Shown here one piece after another: positions 26,509 to 35,601 of a stretch of 64,000 bases of DNA. The stretch comes from Mesorhizobium sp. LSJC280B00 (GTDB lineage Bacteria > Pseudomonadota > Alphaproteobacteria > Rhizobiales > Rhizobiaceae), in the NCBI RefSeq assembly GCF_000502835.1, contig NZ_AYVL01000008.1, positions 50,321-114,320 on the forward strand, in the 5' to 3' direction. Each line of letters begins with the position of its first letter. The first letter of the stretch is position 1. The notes beneath the pieces are model-generated. The model ran no database searches. It was not told the origin of the DNA and was given only the letters and a program-made list of their open reading frames with translations. The translations under genes and the position numbers were made by a program.

Positions 26509-27780
26509 ATGGCCAATCTGAACGACCACATGGGCAGGCCCATCGTCGCCGTCACCGGCATCGGCGTGGTGACGTCGCTCGGTGTCGGCAAAGCCGACAA
26601 TTGGGCGGCGCTGACATCGGGCAAATCCGGCATCCATCCGATCACCCGCTTCCCGGTCGATCATCTCAACACCCGCATCTCCGGCATGGTCGACTTCCTG
26701 CCGTCGAGCTCCAAGGGCGCCAGTCTCCTCACCTATGAGCTTGCCGAAACCGCCGCCCAGGAAGCGATGTCGGAGGCAGGCCTCGATGCCGGCGATTTCG
26801 GCGGACCGCTGTTCCTCGCTTCGCCGCCGGTCGAGCTCGACTGGAGCGAGCGCTTTTCGCTCTACAATTCCGACACGCACGACACCGGTGCCGAGAGGCT
26901 GCTGCGGGTGGCGCGCGGCCTCAGGGAACTCGACATCTTCGAGACCACCCAGTTCGGCTCGATTGCCGACCGGCTTGCCGACCGTTTCGGCACGCGCGGC
27001 CTGCCGATCACGCTGTCGACAGCCTGCGCTTCGGGCGCCACGGCGATCCAGCTCGGCGTCGAGGCGATCCGCCGCGGCGAATGCGACAGGGCGCTGTCGA
27101 TCGGCGCCGACGGCTCGGCGACCGCCGAGGCGCTGATCCGCTTCTCGCTTCTGTCCGCGCTCTCCACCCATAACGACATCCCTGAAAAGGCCTCAAAACC
27201 CTTCTCCAAGGATCGCGACGGCTTCGTGCTCGCCGAAGGCTCGGGCGCCCTGGTGCTGGAATCGCTGGAGGCAGCACTTGCCCGCGGCGCCACCGTTCTC
27301 GGCATATTGCGCGGCTGCGGCGAAAAGGCCGACGACTTCCATCGCACCCGCTCCAAGCCGGACGGTTCGCCGGCGATCGCGGCGGTGCGCGCCGCTCTTG
27401 CCGATGCCGGCTTGAGCGAGGACGGGATCGATTATGTCAACGCCCATGGCACCTCGACGCCCGAAAACGACAAGATGGAGCATTTGTCGCTGTCGACGGT
27501 GTTCGGCGAGCGGATCTCGTCAATGCCGGTCTCGTCGAACAAGTCGATGATCGGCCATACCCTATCGGCTGCCGGTGCTGTCGAGGCAGCATTTTCGCTG
27601 ATGACGATGCGCGAAAGCGTCATTCCGCCGACCATCAACTACGACAATCCCGACCCGGCGATCGTCCTCGACGTGGTGCCGAACACCAAGCGCAACGCCG
27701 AGGTCGGCACGGTCCTGTCGAACTCCTTCGGCTTCGGCGGCCAGAACACCTGCCTTGTCATGGCGCGGGAACCGGTCTAA
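26509..27780 (+). CDS. fabF1XL: Beta-ketoacyl-ACP synthase FabF1XL
   Basis: A 423-residue condensing enzyme with the complete KAS triad: Cys173 in LSTACASGATAI, a His in NAHGTSTPENDK, and a His in SNKSMIGHTLSAAGAVEA. It would elongate acyl-AcpXL with malonyl units in the cytoplasm during synthesis of the C28 lipid A acyl chain. The start at 26509 (MANLNDHMGRPIVAVTG) fits family N-termini. The neighbours are its likely partner FabF2XL upstream and AdhXL 36 bp downstream. Confidence 0.9.
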   Translation: MANLNDHMGRPIVAVTGIGVVTSLGVGKADNWAALTSGKSGIHPITRFPVDHLNTRISGMVDFLPSSSKGASLLTYELAETAAQEAMSEAGLDAGDFGGPLFLASPPVELDWSERFSLYNSDTHDTGAERLLRVARGLRELDIFETTQFGSIADRLADRFGTRGLPITLSTACASGATAIQLGVEAIRRGECDRALSIGADGSATAEALIRFSLLSALSTHNDIPEKASKPFSKDRDGFVLAEGSGALVLESLEAALARGATVLGILRGCGEKADDFHRTRSKPDGSPAIAAVRAALADAGLSEDGIDYVNAHGTSTPENDKMEHLSLSTVFGERISSMPVSSNKSMIGHTLSAAGAVEAAFSLMTMRESVIPPTINYDNPDPAIVLDVVPNTKRNAEVGTVLSNSFGFGGQNTCLVMAREPV

Positions 27781-27816
27781 GCGACCTTTTTCAGCCAGAC
27801 TGAACCGACAGGCACC

Positions 27817-28845
27817 ATGCGCGCATTGCAACTTATCGAGGACCGCCGCCTTGAAACGGTGGACCTGCCGCCGCCGCCGCCGCCTTTGCTCGGCGAGGTG
27901 ACGCTGCGCATCAAGGCCGTGGCGCTGAACCATATCGATGTCTGGGGCTGGCGCGGCATGGCCTTCGCCAAGCGCAAGCTGCCGCTGGTTGTCGGCGCCG
28001 AGGCCTCGGGCGAGGTCGAGGCGGTCGGCCCAGGCGTTTCCAGCCTTGTGACCGGGCAATTGGTGTCGATCTATGGCGCCCGCACCTGCGGTCTTTGCCG
28101 CGCCTGCCGCGAAGGCCGCGACAATCTCTGCGAGCATGTTTCGGGCGTGCACGGCTTCCATCTCGACGGCTTTGCGCAGGAAAAGATCAACCTGCCGGCG
28201 CGCCTTCTGGTCCCAGCTCCGCCCGGCGTGAGCGAAATCGGCGCGGCGGTGGCGCCTGTCACCTTCGGCACGGTCGAGCACATGCTGTTCGACAATGCCC
28301 GGCTGCAGCCCGGCGAGACGATACTGGTCCATGCCGGCGGCTCCGGCATCGGCTCCGCCGCGATTCAGCTGGCCAAGAAGATGGGCTGCACGGTCATCAC
28401 CACCGTCGGCTCGAACGACAAGATCGACAAGGCCAAGGCGCTCGGCGCCGACCACGTCATCAATTACCGCGACGACCGCTTCGAAGGCGTCGTGCGCAAG
28501 CTGACCAAGAAGAAGGGCGTCGACGTGGTGTTCGAGCATGTCGGCGCCGACACATTTGCCGCCTCGATGCTGTGCCTCAAACGCGGCGGTCGGCTGGTCA
28601 CCTGCGGCTCGACCTCCGGCGTGTCGACGCAGATCAATTTGATGCAGTTGTTCCAGCAGCAGCTGAAGCTGCTAGGCTCGTTCGGCTGCCGCATGGAAAA
28701 CATGGCTGACGCCATGCAGAAGATGGCGGCGGGCCTGGTCGCGCCGGTGATCGACACCGAGGTTGGCTTCGACGGAATCGATGCGGCGCTGAAGCGCATG
28801 GAAGGCCGCGACGTCTTCGGCAAGATCATCCTGCGCGTCGGCTGA
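27817..28845 (+). CDS. adhXL: Zinc-type alcohol dehydrogenase-like protein AdhXL of the VLCFA cluster
   Basis: A 342-residue MDR protein. It has GAEASGEVEAVGPGV in the catalytic domain, structural-zinc cysteines in CGLCRACREGRDNLC, and the Rossmann motif HAGGSGIGSAAIQLAKK. Rhizobial VLCFA clusters carry this gene between fabF1XL and lpxXL, where it is proposed to act as an enoyl or keto reductase in chain elongation. Its stop is 1 base before the lpxXL ATG, so the two are translationally linked. Confidence 0.85.
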   Translation: MRALQLIEDRRLETVDLPPPPPPLLGEVTLRIKAVALNHIDVWGWRGMAFAKRKLPLVVGAEASGEVEAVGPGVSSLVTGQLVSIYGARTCGLCRACREGRDNLCEHVSGVHGFHLDGFAQEKINLPARLLVPAPPGVSEIGAAVAPVTFGTVEHMLFDNARLQPGETILVHAGGSGIGSAAIQLAKKMGCTVITTVGSNDKIDKAKALGADHVINYRDDRFEGVVRKLTKKKGVDVVFEHVGADTFAASMLCLKRGGRLVTCGSTSGVSTQINLMQLFQQQLKLLGSFGCRMENMADAMQKMAAGLVAPVIDTEVGFDGIDAALKRMEGRDVFGKIILRVG

Positions 28846-28846
28846 A

Positions 28847-29839
28847 ATGATCGGCAACGCCTTCAGGAAGATCCGCAGGGACGTGGGATTCCGCTATGGC
28901 AGGCGGCTTCGCCAGTTCAACTACTGGCTGGTCGCGCGCGTCGCGATGATCATCATCTCCGCGCTGCGCCTGCTGCCGCCCGACAGGGCGCTCAATTTCG
29001 CCGACCGCGCTGCCCGCCGCATCGGCCCTTGGGTAGCGCGCCATCAGGTTGCTGTGGACAATCTGCGCAAGGCCTATCCGGAAAAGAGCGATGCCGAGAT
29101 CGAGGCGATCGCTTCCGACATGTGGGGCAACATGGCCCGCCTGGCCACCGAATACATCTTTCTCGATGCTTTGTTCGACTACGATCCCACTGCGACGAAG
29201 CCGGGCCGTGTCGAGGTCAAGGGCGTGGAGCATTTCGTGCGCATTGCCGGCGAGGACAAGCCGCATATCGTCTTCACCGGGCATCTCGGCAATTTCGAGC
29301 TGCTGCCAGTGGCGGCGGCGACCTTCGGCATGAACATCACGGCGCTCTTTCGCCCGCCCAACAACCCTTACCTCGCCGACTACATCCTCTCGACCCGCCG
29401 CTCGAGCATGGGATCGCTGCTGCCGTCTTCGACCGGTGCCTCGTTCGCGCTTGCGGCCATCCTGGAGAAAGGCGGCAATATCGGCGTGCTGGTCGACCAG
29501 AAATTCACGGGCGGGCTCGAGACGACATTCTTCGGCCGCCCCTGCGAGAGCAACCGGGTTCTCGGCACCCTGGCGCGGCACTATGATTGCGATGTCTACC
29601 CGGCGCGCTGCGTGCGCCTGCCGAACAACCGTTTCCGGCTCGAGATCGAGGACAAGCTCACCTTGCCGCGCACCGCCGGCGGCAGTGTCGACGTCCGCGC
29701 CACCACCCAGCTTCTCAACGACGTGGTCGAGCGCTGGGTGCGAGAAGACCCCGGCCAGTGGATGTGGTTCCACAAGCGCTGGGAGATCAGCGGCCGCAAA
29801 AAGCGTCGGCCGGCGACAGTGCGCGACAAAGCCGCCTGA
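28847..29839 (+). CDS. lpxXL: Lipid A very-long-chain acyltransferase LpxXL
   Basis: A 330-residue inner-membrane acyltransferase of the LpxL/HtrB family that transfers the AcpXL-bound C28 chain to the lipid A precursor. There is an N-terminal anchor (WLVARVAMIIISALRLL). The catalytic HX4E motif is TGHLGNFE, followed by RPPNNPYLADYI and VLVDQKFTGG. It ends the acpXL operon; a rho-independent terminator lies about 100 bp downstream. Confidence 0.9.
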   Translation: MIGNAFRKIRRDVGFRYGRRLRQFNYWLVARVAMIIISALRLLPPDRALNFADRAARRIGPWVARHQVAVDNLRKAYPEKSDAEIEAIASDMWGNMARLATEYIFLDALFDYDPTATKPGRVEVKGVEHFVRIAGEDKPHIVFTGHLGNFELLPVAAATFGMNITALFRPPNNPYLADYILSTRRSSMGSLLPSSTGASFALAAILEKGGNIGVLVDQKFTGGLETTFFGRPCESNRVLGTLARHYDCDVYPARCVRLPNNRFRLEIEDKLTLPRTAGGSVDVRATTQLLNDVVERWVREDPGQWMWFHKRWEISGRKKRRPATVRDKAA

Positions 29840-29935
29840 GCGGAACGATCTTTTTGGGCACAGGCCCTATTTTGTTCTTGCTTTGTGCCGGCAGCTATGC
29901 TATTAACTTCGGTATGGTGCTATTTGGCCCCGACG

Positions 29936-29960
29936 AACCCGCCGCTCCGGCGGGTTTTTT
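29936..29960 (+). terminator. Rho-independent terminator of the acpXL-lpxXL operon
   Basis: AACCCGCCG pairs perfectly with CGGCGGGTT over 9 bp with a 3-base loop, followed by a run of T ending at 29960. On the opposite strand no T-run follows, so it serves the plus-strand operon only. Confidence 0.85.
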
Positions 29961-29982
29961 ATTGCGGGCCGAGGAGCAGGCC

Positions 29983-30411
29983 CTAATTCGTCACGAGAAT
30001 CCGCGTATTGCCGAAGCCGGCTTTGCGCACCATCGAATAGAACGCGGCGGCGTTGCTGGGGTGGAGGCGCACACAGCCATGCGATGCCGGGCGCCCCAAT
30101 TGCCGGATCGCGCCGGTGCCGTGGATAGCATAGCCGCCGCGGAAGAACACCGAATAGGGCATCGGCGACATGTCGTATTTGCGCGAATACCACATCCGGG
30201 CCGTCCGCTGTGGGCGATAGCTGCCGCGCGGCGTGATGTAGCCTTTGCGGGCGGTGGAAACGCTCCACCGGTAATACGAAAGCCCGTATCTTACCGTCAT
30301 CGTCTGTGAGGAAATATCGATGTTCGCGACCAGGCTGGCCGCCCGGCTCTCGAACGACGAACCGAACAGCATCGCCATCAATGCCGCTGCCATGAGAACA
30401 GTGTTTTTCAT
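29983..30411 (-). CDS. L,D-transpeptidase (YkuD domain)
   Basis: A 142-residue exported enzyme that would form 3-3 cross-links in peptidoglycan or anchor proteins to it. The signal peptide is MKNTVLMAAALMAMLFGSS. The YkuD catalytic motif is IHGTGAIRQLGRPASHGCVRL, given here as its extent near residues 95-115, with the nucleophilic Cys in SHGCVRLH. The start at 30411 was chosen because it begins the signal peptide and has AAGGGG upstream; an in-frame start at 30603 gives an N-terminus without export features. Confidence 0.87.
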   Translation of the reverse strand: MKNTVLMAAALMAMLFGSSFESRAASLVANIDISSQTMTVRYGLSYYRWSVSTARKGYITPRGSYRPQRTARMWYSRKYDMSPMPYSVFFRGGYAIHGTGAIRQLGRPASHGCVRLHPSNAAAFYSMVRKAGFGNTRILVTN

Positions 30412-30633
30412 GCAATCAAACCCCTTTGATGCCCCTTGCCTGCCTGCCCTCGCGCTGTTCTCCAGCGTTTTGATGGCAAGCCAGCGAGCTAACACCCACT
30501 CCCTGACAATTTCACCAATCCAAAGCAGCGAATTTGAACGATTTCCCGCAATAGTTGCTGTAACGACACGCAATCGCCTCGCAATTCGCCATCGGGCTTG
30601 CAAAACCCCCTCATCCGCTGCTCAATTCGCCGA

Positions 30634-31923
30634 ATGAACGAACCGAACGAACGGCTCCTCAAGGCTATCGATGACCGAGCCGATGATCTGGTTGCACTGA
30701 CTGCGGATCTGATCCGCTTTCCGACCATCAATCCGCCCGGCGAAGCCTATCGGCCATGTGCCGAATATATCGGCGCGCGGCTGAAGAAGCGCGGTTTTGA
30801 GATCGAATTCATCCGTGCTGAAGGCACGCCTGGCGACACTGACCATTATCCGCGCGTCAACGTCGTCGCCCGTTTCGATGGCCGGGCGCCGGGTGCTTGC
30901 GTGCACTTCAATTCGCATATCGACGTCGTCGAGCCCGGCGACGGCTGGAGCCTCGATCCGTTCGCCGGCATCGTCAGGGATGGCAAGGTCTATGGCCGCG
31001 GCGCATGCGACATGAAAGGCGGGCTTGCCGCCTCGATCATCGCCGCTGAAGCCTTCATGGAGGTCTTTCCCGATTTTCCCGGCGCCATCGAGATTTCAGG
31101 CACGGTCGACGAGGAGTCCGGCGGCTTTGGCGGCGTCGCGCATCTGGCGAAGCTCGGCTATTTCTCCAGGCCGAAGGTCGACCACGTCATCATTCCCGAG
31201 CCGCTCAACAAGGATCGCATCTGCCTTGGCCATCGCGGCGTCTGGTGGGCGGAGATCGAGACCAAGGGCGAGATCGCGCACGGCTCGATGCCGTTCCTCG
31301 GCGACAACGCAGTGCGCCATATGGGCGCCGTGCTGCGGGCCTTCGAAGACGAATTGTTTCCGGCGCTCGACCGCAAGATGACGCGCATGCCGGTCGTGCC
31401 CGAAGGCGCAAAACGCTCGACCATGAACATCAACTCGATCCATGGCGGCCAGACGGAGGATTTCCGGCCCGGCCTGCCCTCGCCCAACGTGCCCGATTCC
31501 TGCCGGCTGACCATCGACCGCCGCTTCCTGCTCGAAGAGGATCTCGCTGCGGTCAAGAGCGAGGTGACCGATATTCTGGAACGGCTGAAGCGCGAGCGCA
31601 AAAAGTTCGATTACGAAATCCGCGATCTGATGGAGGTGCTGCCGCTGATGACCGAGCGCGACGCGCCGGTGGTTAAGGCGGTCGCGCAAGGCATCATGGA
31701 GATATTCGACCGCGAGCCGGATTATGTGATTTCGCCCGGCACCTATGACCAGAAGCACATCGCCCGCATCGGCCACATCTATGACTGCATCGCCTATGGC
31801 CCGGGCATTCTCGATCTCGCCCACCGGCCCGACGAATGGGTCGGCATTGCCGACATGCTGGACTCGGCAAAGGTGATGGCGATCGGCCTCGACGTGCTGC
31901 TGAGGGGCGCCGGCCCGCTATGA
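30634..31923 (+). CDS. M20 family deacylase (ArgE/DapE-type)
   Basis: A 429-residue dinuclear zinc hydrolase. HFNSHIDVV contains the first metal His and Asp, GRGACDMKGG the bridging Asp, TVDEESGG the catalytic Glu pair, and IPEPLN and PGTYDQKH further ligand regions. The family removes N-acyl or N-succinyl groups from amino acids or dipeptides. It directly precedes a family-5 peptide-type ABC importer on the same strand, so it probably processes the imported ligand. The start at 30634 (MNEPNERLLKAI) is the family-like one. Confidence 0.85.
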   Translation: MNEPNERLLKAIDDRADDLVALTADLIRFPTINPPGEAYRPCAEYIGARLKKRGFEIEFIRAEGTPGDTDHYPRVNVVARFDGRAPGACVHFNSHIDVVEPGDGWSLDPFAGIVRDGKVYGRGACDMKGGLAASIIAAEAFMEVFPDFPGAIEISGTVDEESGGFGGVAHLAKLGYFSRPKVDHVIIPEPLNKDRICLGHRGVWWAEIETKGEIAHGSMPFLGDNAVRHMGAVLRAFEDELFPALDRKMTRMPVVPEGAKRSTMNINSIHGGQTEDFRPGLPSPNVPDSCRLTIDRRFLLEEDLAAVKSEVTDILERLKRERKKFDYEIRDLMEVLPLMTERDAPVVKAVAQGIMEIFDREPDYVISPGTYDQKHIARIGHIYDCIAYGPGILDLAHRPDEWVGIADMLDSAKVMAIGLDVLLRGAGPL

Positions 31924-32054
31924 TCCGGCCATGGGCGAAAAAACATTCCTCCCGGCGTCGGCGGACGGTACGAAACGCAATTTACTCGGCGGCGAATTCA
32001 CGCTTCTATCCGCCGGGTTTTGAGCACGTGTTTTAGCATATGGGGAGTTGCACG

Positions 32055-33533
32055 ATGAAATTGTGGAAAACCATTCTGGCCGCCGCGGCGCTGGCGTTGG
32101 CCGCCGGAACCTCGGCGATGGCCGCGCGCACCGACCTGGTCATCGGCATTACGCTCGAACCCCCGCATCTCGACCCGACCGCGGGTGCCGCCGCGGCAAT
32201 CGACGAGGTACTCTATGCCAATGTCTTCGAGGGCCTGACCCGCATCGGCCCGAACGGCGAGGTGCTGCCCGATCTCGCCGAAAGCTGGAGCATTTCCGAC
32301 GACGGCAAGGTCTACACTTTCAAGCTGCATACAGGCGTGAAATTCCATGACGGCAGCGACTTCAACGCCGACGACGTGAAATTCTCGCTCGATCGTGCCC
32401 GCGCCGACAATTCCGTCAACGCGCAAAAGAGCCTGTTCGCCGCCATCGACAAGGTCGAGGTCGTCGATCCTACGACGGTGAATGTCACGCTGAAGAACCC
32501 GCAAGGCTCGTTCCTCTACAATATGGGCTGGGGCGACGCGGTTATCGTCGCGCCTGAGACAGCCGACACCAACAAGGAAAAACCGATCGGCACCGGCCCG
32601 TTCAAATTCCAGAACTGGGCCAAGGGCTCGTCGATCACGCTGGTCAAGTCGGAAAATTACTGGGGCGCCCCGGTGTTCCTCGACAAGGCCGAGTTCCGCA
32701 TCATTCCAGATGCCGCCGCCGCCGTTCCGGCGCTGCTTTCCGGCGACGTCCAGGCCTTTCCGTTCTTCGATCCTGACAGTGTCGCCCAGGTCAAGGACGA
32801 CCCACGCTTCAAGGTGGTGATCGGCTCGACCGAGGGTGAAACCATCCTGTCGATCAACAACAAGAAGCCGCCCTTCGACAAGCTGCAGGTCAGGCAGGCG
32901 ATTTCCTTTGCGCTCGATCGCAAGGCGATCATCGACGGCGCCTCGGCCGGCCTCGGCGTGCCGATCGGCTCGCACATGTCGCCCGCCAGCAAGGCCTATG
33001 TCGACCTCACCGGCCTCTACCCGCACAATGTGGAGAAAGCCAAGGAGTTGCTGAAGGAAGCCGGCCTGGAGAATGGCTTCAAGGCGACGCTGAAGCTGCC
33101 GCCGCCCTCCTATGCGCGGCTTGGTGGCGAGATCATCGCCTCGGAGCTTCGCGAAATCGGCATCGATCTCGAGATCATCCCGGTCGAATGGGCGCAATGG
33201 CTGGACCAGGTCTTCACCAAGAAGGATTACGACCTGACCATCGTTTCCCACACCGAGCCTAACGACATCGATATCTATTCGCGCAAGGACTATTACTTCA
33301 ACTACGACAACCCGGCCTTCGACAAGATCATCGACGAGCTGAACCTTACCTCCGACGAGGCCAAGCGCATGACGCTGCTCGGCGAGGCGCAGAAGGTCCT
33401 GGCCGATGACGCCGTGGTCGGCTTCCTCTACGAATTGCCGAAGGTCGGCGTCTGGGACGCCAAACTGCAGGGCCTGTGGGAAAACGCCCCGATCCAGGCC
33501 AACGACCTGACCAAGGTGAAGTGGACGGATTGA
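32055..33533 (+). CDS. ABC transporter substrate-binding protein, family 5 (peptide/nickel type)
   Basis: A 492-residue periplasmic protein with a Sec signal peptide (MKLWKTILAAAALALAAG, cleavage near SAMAA). Family 5 features include LEPPHLDPTAGAAAAIDEV, YANVFEGLTRIGPNGEVLP and VRQAISFALDRKAII. The start at 32055 has GGGGAG. Together with the M20 deacylase upstream and the DppBCDF-like genes downstream it suggests import of acylated peptides or similar small ligands. A 48-bp inverted repeat sits between this gene and its permeases. Confidence 0.88.
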   Translation: MKLWKTILAAAALALAAGTSAMAARTDLVIGITLEPPHLDPTAGAAAAIDEVLYANVFEGLTRIGPNGEVLPDLAESWSISDDGKVYTFKLHTGVKFHDGSDFNADDVKFSLDRARADNSVNAQKSLFAAIDKVEVVDPTTVNVTLKNPQGSFLYNMGWGDAVIVAPETADTNKEKPIGTGPFKFQNWAKGSSITLVKSENYWGAPVFLDKAEFRIIPDAAAAVPALLSGDVQAFPFFDPDSVAQVKDDPRFKVVIGSTEGETILSINNKKPPFDKLQVRQAISFALDRKAIIDGASAGLGVPIGSHMSPASKAYVDLTGLYPHNVEKAKELLKEAGLENGFKATLKLPPPSYARLGGEIIASELREIGIDLEIIPVEWAQWLDQVFTKKDYDLTIVSHTEPNDIDIYSRKDYYFNYDNPAFDKIIDELNLTSDEAKRMTLLGEAQKVLADDAVVGFLYELPKVGVWDAKLQGLWENAPIQANDLTKVKWTD

Positions 33534-33567
33534 TCGCTGACAGAAGGGCGAAAGTTGCACTCCGTCA

Positions 33568-33726
33568 CACCCCCCTCTGTCCTGCCGGACATCTCCCCCT
33601 CAAGGGGGGAGATTGAGCCCTCACCGCCGCTTTCGCTAACCACTAGCGTTGCAAGGACTGTGCCGGCGTGGAAACTGCCAATCTCCCCCCTTGAGGGGGA
33701 GATGTCCGGCAGGACAGAGGGGGGTG
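33568..33726. repeat. Perfect 48-bp inverted repeat (MITE-like) inside the ABC operon
   Basis: The arms 33568-33615 and 33679-33726 are exact reverse complements over 48 bases by my reading, separated by 63 bp. Each arm also contains a smaller internal palindrome (CTCCCCCTCAAGGGGGGAG). It resembles a non-autonomous palindromic element. It could weaken transcription from the binding-protein gene into the permease genes. Confidence 0.85.
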
Positions 33727-33787
33727 GGCGGGAACGCAAGCTTCGCCCGGGTTTTGCGTCCGGCAACACAGCGGTTCCTCAACGTCC

Positions 33788-34735
33788 ATGACCGCCTATC
33801 TCCTCAAGCGCCTCGTCATCGCCGTCGTCACGCTGGTTCTGGCCTCGATGGTCGTCTTTGCCGTGCTGGAGATCATTCCCGGCGACCCGGCGCGGCTGAT
33901 GCTTGGCCTGAACGCCAGCGCCGACCAGATCGAATTGCTGCGCAACCAGATGGGCCTCAACGCTCCCGTCATGCTGCGCTATCTGCATTGGGCCGGCGGC
34001 TTGCTGAGCCTCGATTTCGGCCGTTCCTACACCTATTCGGTGCCGGTCATCGATCTGGTCCGCGAGCGCCTCGTCGTCTCGCTGCCGCTGGCACTGATGG
34101 CGCTGGCGCTGTCCACAGTCATTGCCATTCCGGTCGGGCTGTTTTCCGCCAGCAGACGCGGCCGGGCCGGCGACACGATTGCGATGGGCGCCGCCCAGCT
34201 TGGCGTCGCCGTGCCCAACTTCTGGTTCGCGCTGATGCTCATCTATCTGTTCGCCGTCTGGCTGCGGCTGGTGCCGGGCGGCGGTTTTCCTGGCTGGAGC
34301 GCCGGTGTCTGGCCGGCGCTGAAGTCGCTGCTCCTGCCGGCAGTCGCTCTCGCTCTGCCGCAGGCGGCGATCCTCGCCCGGGTCACCCGCTCGGCGCTGA
34401 TCGAAGTGCTGAACGAGGACTACATCCGAACCGCCCGCGCCAAGGGCCTGCCCTACCGGCTTGTCTTGTGGCGGCATGCGCTGCGCAACGCCATGATCCC
34501 GGTGGTCACCATTTTAGGCCTGCAATTCGCCTTCCTGCTTGCCGGCACCATCATCATCGAGAACGTCTTCTACTTGCCCGGCCTCGGCCGCCTGGTGTTC
34601 CAGGCGATCAACCAGCGTGACCTGATCGTGGTCGAGAGCGTCGTCATGCTGCTGGTTGCAGCCGTCATCGTCGTCAATTTCGTTGTCGACCTCTCCTATG
34701 CAGTGGTCGATCCGCGCCTGAGAGGCCGGCAATGA
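33788..34735 (+). CDS. ABC transporter permease, DppB-like
   Basis: A 315-residue inner-membrane permease with about six segments. The start MTAYLLKRLVIAVVTLVLAS is typical of DppB/OppB, as is IPGDPARLMLGLNASADQIE. The coupling loop is DYIRTARAKGLPYRLVLWRH near residue 215-235. Its stop overlaps the next permease start (ATGA). It pairs with the 34732 protein in the transport channel. Confidence 0.87.
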   Translation: MTAYLLKRLVIAVVTLVLASMVVFAVLEIIPGDPARLMLGLNASADQIELLRNQMGLNAPVMLRYLHWAGGLLSLDFGRSYTYSVPVIDLVRERLVVSLPLALMALALSTVIAIPVGLFSASRRGRAGDTIAMGAAQLGVAVPNFWFALMLIYLFAVWLRLVPGGGFPGWSAGVWPALKSLLLPAVALALPQAAILARVTRSALIEVLNEDYIRTARAKGLPYRLVLWRHALRNAMIPVVTILGLQFAFLLAGTIIIENVFYLPGLGRLVFQAINQRDLIVVESVVMLLVAAVIVVNFVVDLSYAVVDPRLRGRQ

Positions 34736-35601
34736 CGCTGCACATCGACATCCCCGACGAGAATCTTGCCGGCATCCTGGCCAAGGCGTTCAAAAACCGT
34801 TCGTTCCTTGCCGGCTTCGCCATCACCGCACTGGTGGCCGCGGTCGCGATCCTCTCCTTCTTCTGGACGCCCTACGATGTCACCAAACTGGTCATATCCG
34901 ACAAGACCCAGGCGCCGTCGCTGGCGCACTGGTTCGGCACCGACCATTTCGGTCGCGACATCCTGTCGATGATCATGGTCGGCGCCCGCAACTCGATTGC
35001 CGTGGCGCTGGTGGCGGTCGGCATCGGCATGGGCATCGGCGTGCCGCTCGGCGCCTTTGCCGCGGCGCGTGGCGGCATCGTCGACGACGTGCTGATGCGG
35101 CTGAACGACCTGGTCTTCGCCTTTCCGGCGCTGCTTTCGGCAATCATGATCACCGCCATCTTCGGGCCGGGCGCGTTCAACGCCATCATTGCCATCGGCA
35201 TCTTCAATATCCCGGTATTCGCGCGCGTCGCCCGGGCCGCCGCCCTGGCGATCTGGCCGCGCGAATTCATCCTCGCCGCCCGCGCCGCCGGCAAGAGCAG
35301 GACGCTGATCAGCATCGAACATGTGCTGCCCAACATCGCCACGCTGCTGCTGGTGCAAGGCACCATCCAGTTCGCGCTGGGCATACTGGCCGAAGCAGGG
35401 CTTTCCTATGTCGGGCTGGGCACCCAGCCGCCAATGCCGAGCTGGGGCCGCATGCTGTTCGACGCCCAGACCCGCATGGTGGTGGCGCCGTGGATGGCGA
35501 TCTTTCCCGGCATGGCGATCGTCATCACCGTGCTTGGCTTGAACCTGCTTGGTGACGGCATTGCCGACATTCTCGATCCGAAATCGCGGCGGCAGCGATG
35601 A
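34732..35601 (+). CDS. ABC transporter permease, DppC-like
   Basis: The 289-residue second permease. FGTDHFGRDILSMIMVGARNS is the conserved DppC region after the first membrane segment, and EFILAARAAGKSRTLISIEH is the ATPase-coupling loop. It begins in a 4-base overlap with the first permease and ends in a 4-base overlap with the ATPase gene, so all three are tightly coupled. Confidence 0.87.
   Translation: MTLHIDIPDENLAGILAKAFKNRSFLAGFAITALVAAVAILSFFWTPYDVTKLVISDKTQAPSLAHWFGTDHFGRDILSMIMVGARNSIAVALVAVGIGMGIGVPLGAFAAARGGIVDDVLMRLNDLVFAFPALLSAIMITAIFGPGAFNAIIAIGIFNIPVFARVARAAALAIWPREFILAARAAGKSRTLISIEHVLPNIATLLLVQGTIQFALGILAEAGLSYVGLGTQPPMPSWGRMLFDAQTRMVVAPWMAIFPGMAIVITVLGLNLLGDGIADILDPKSRRQR

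Noticed and set aside
25270-27171. 633-codon minus-strand open frame
   Set aside because: Antisense to both fabF genes, low-complexity Arg/Gly text, no start site.
31998-33560. 520-codon minus-strand open frame
   Set aside because: Antisense to the family-5 binding protein, which has a signal peptide and family motifs.
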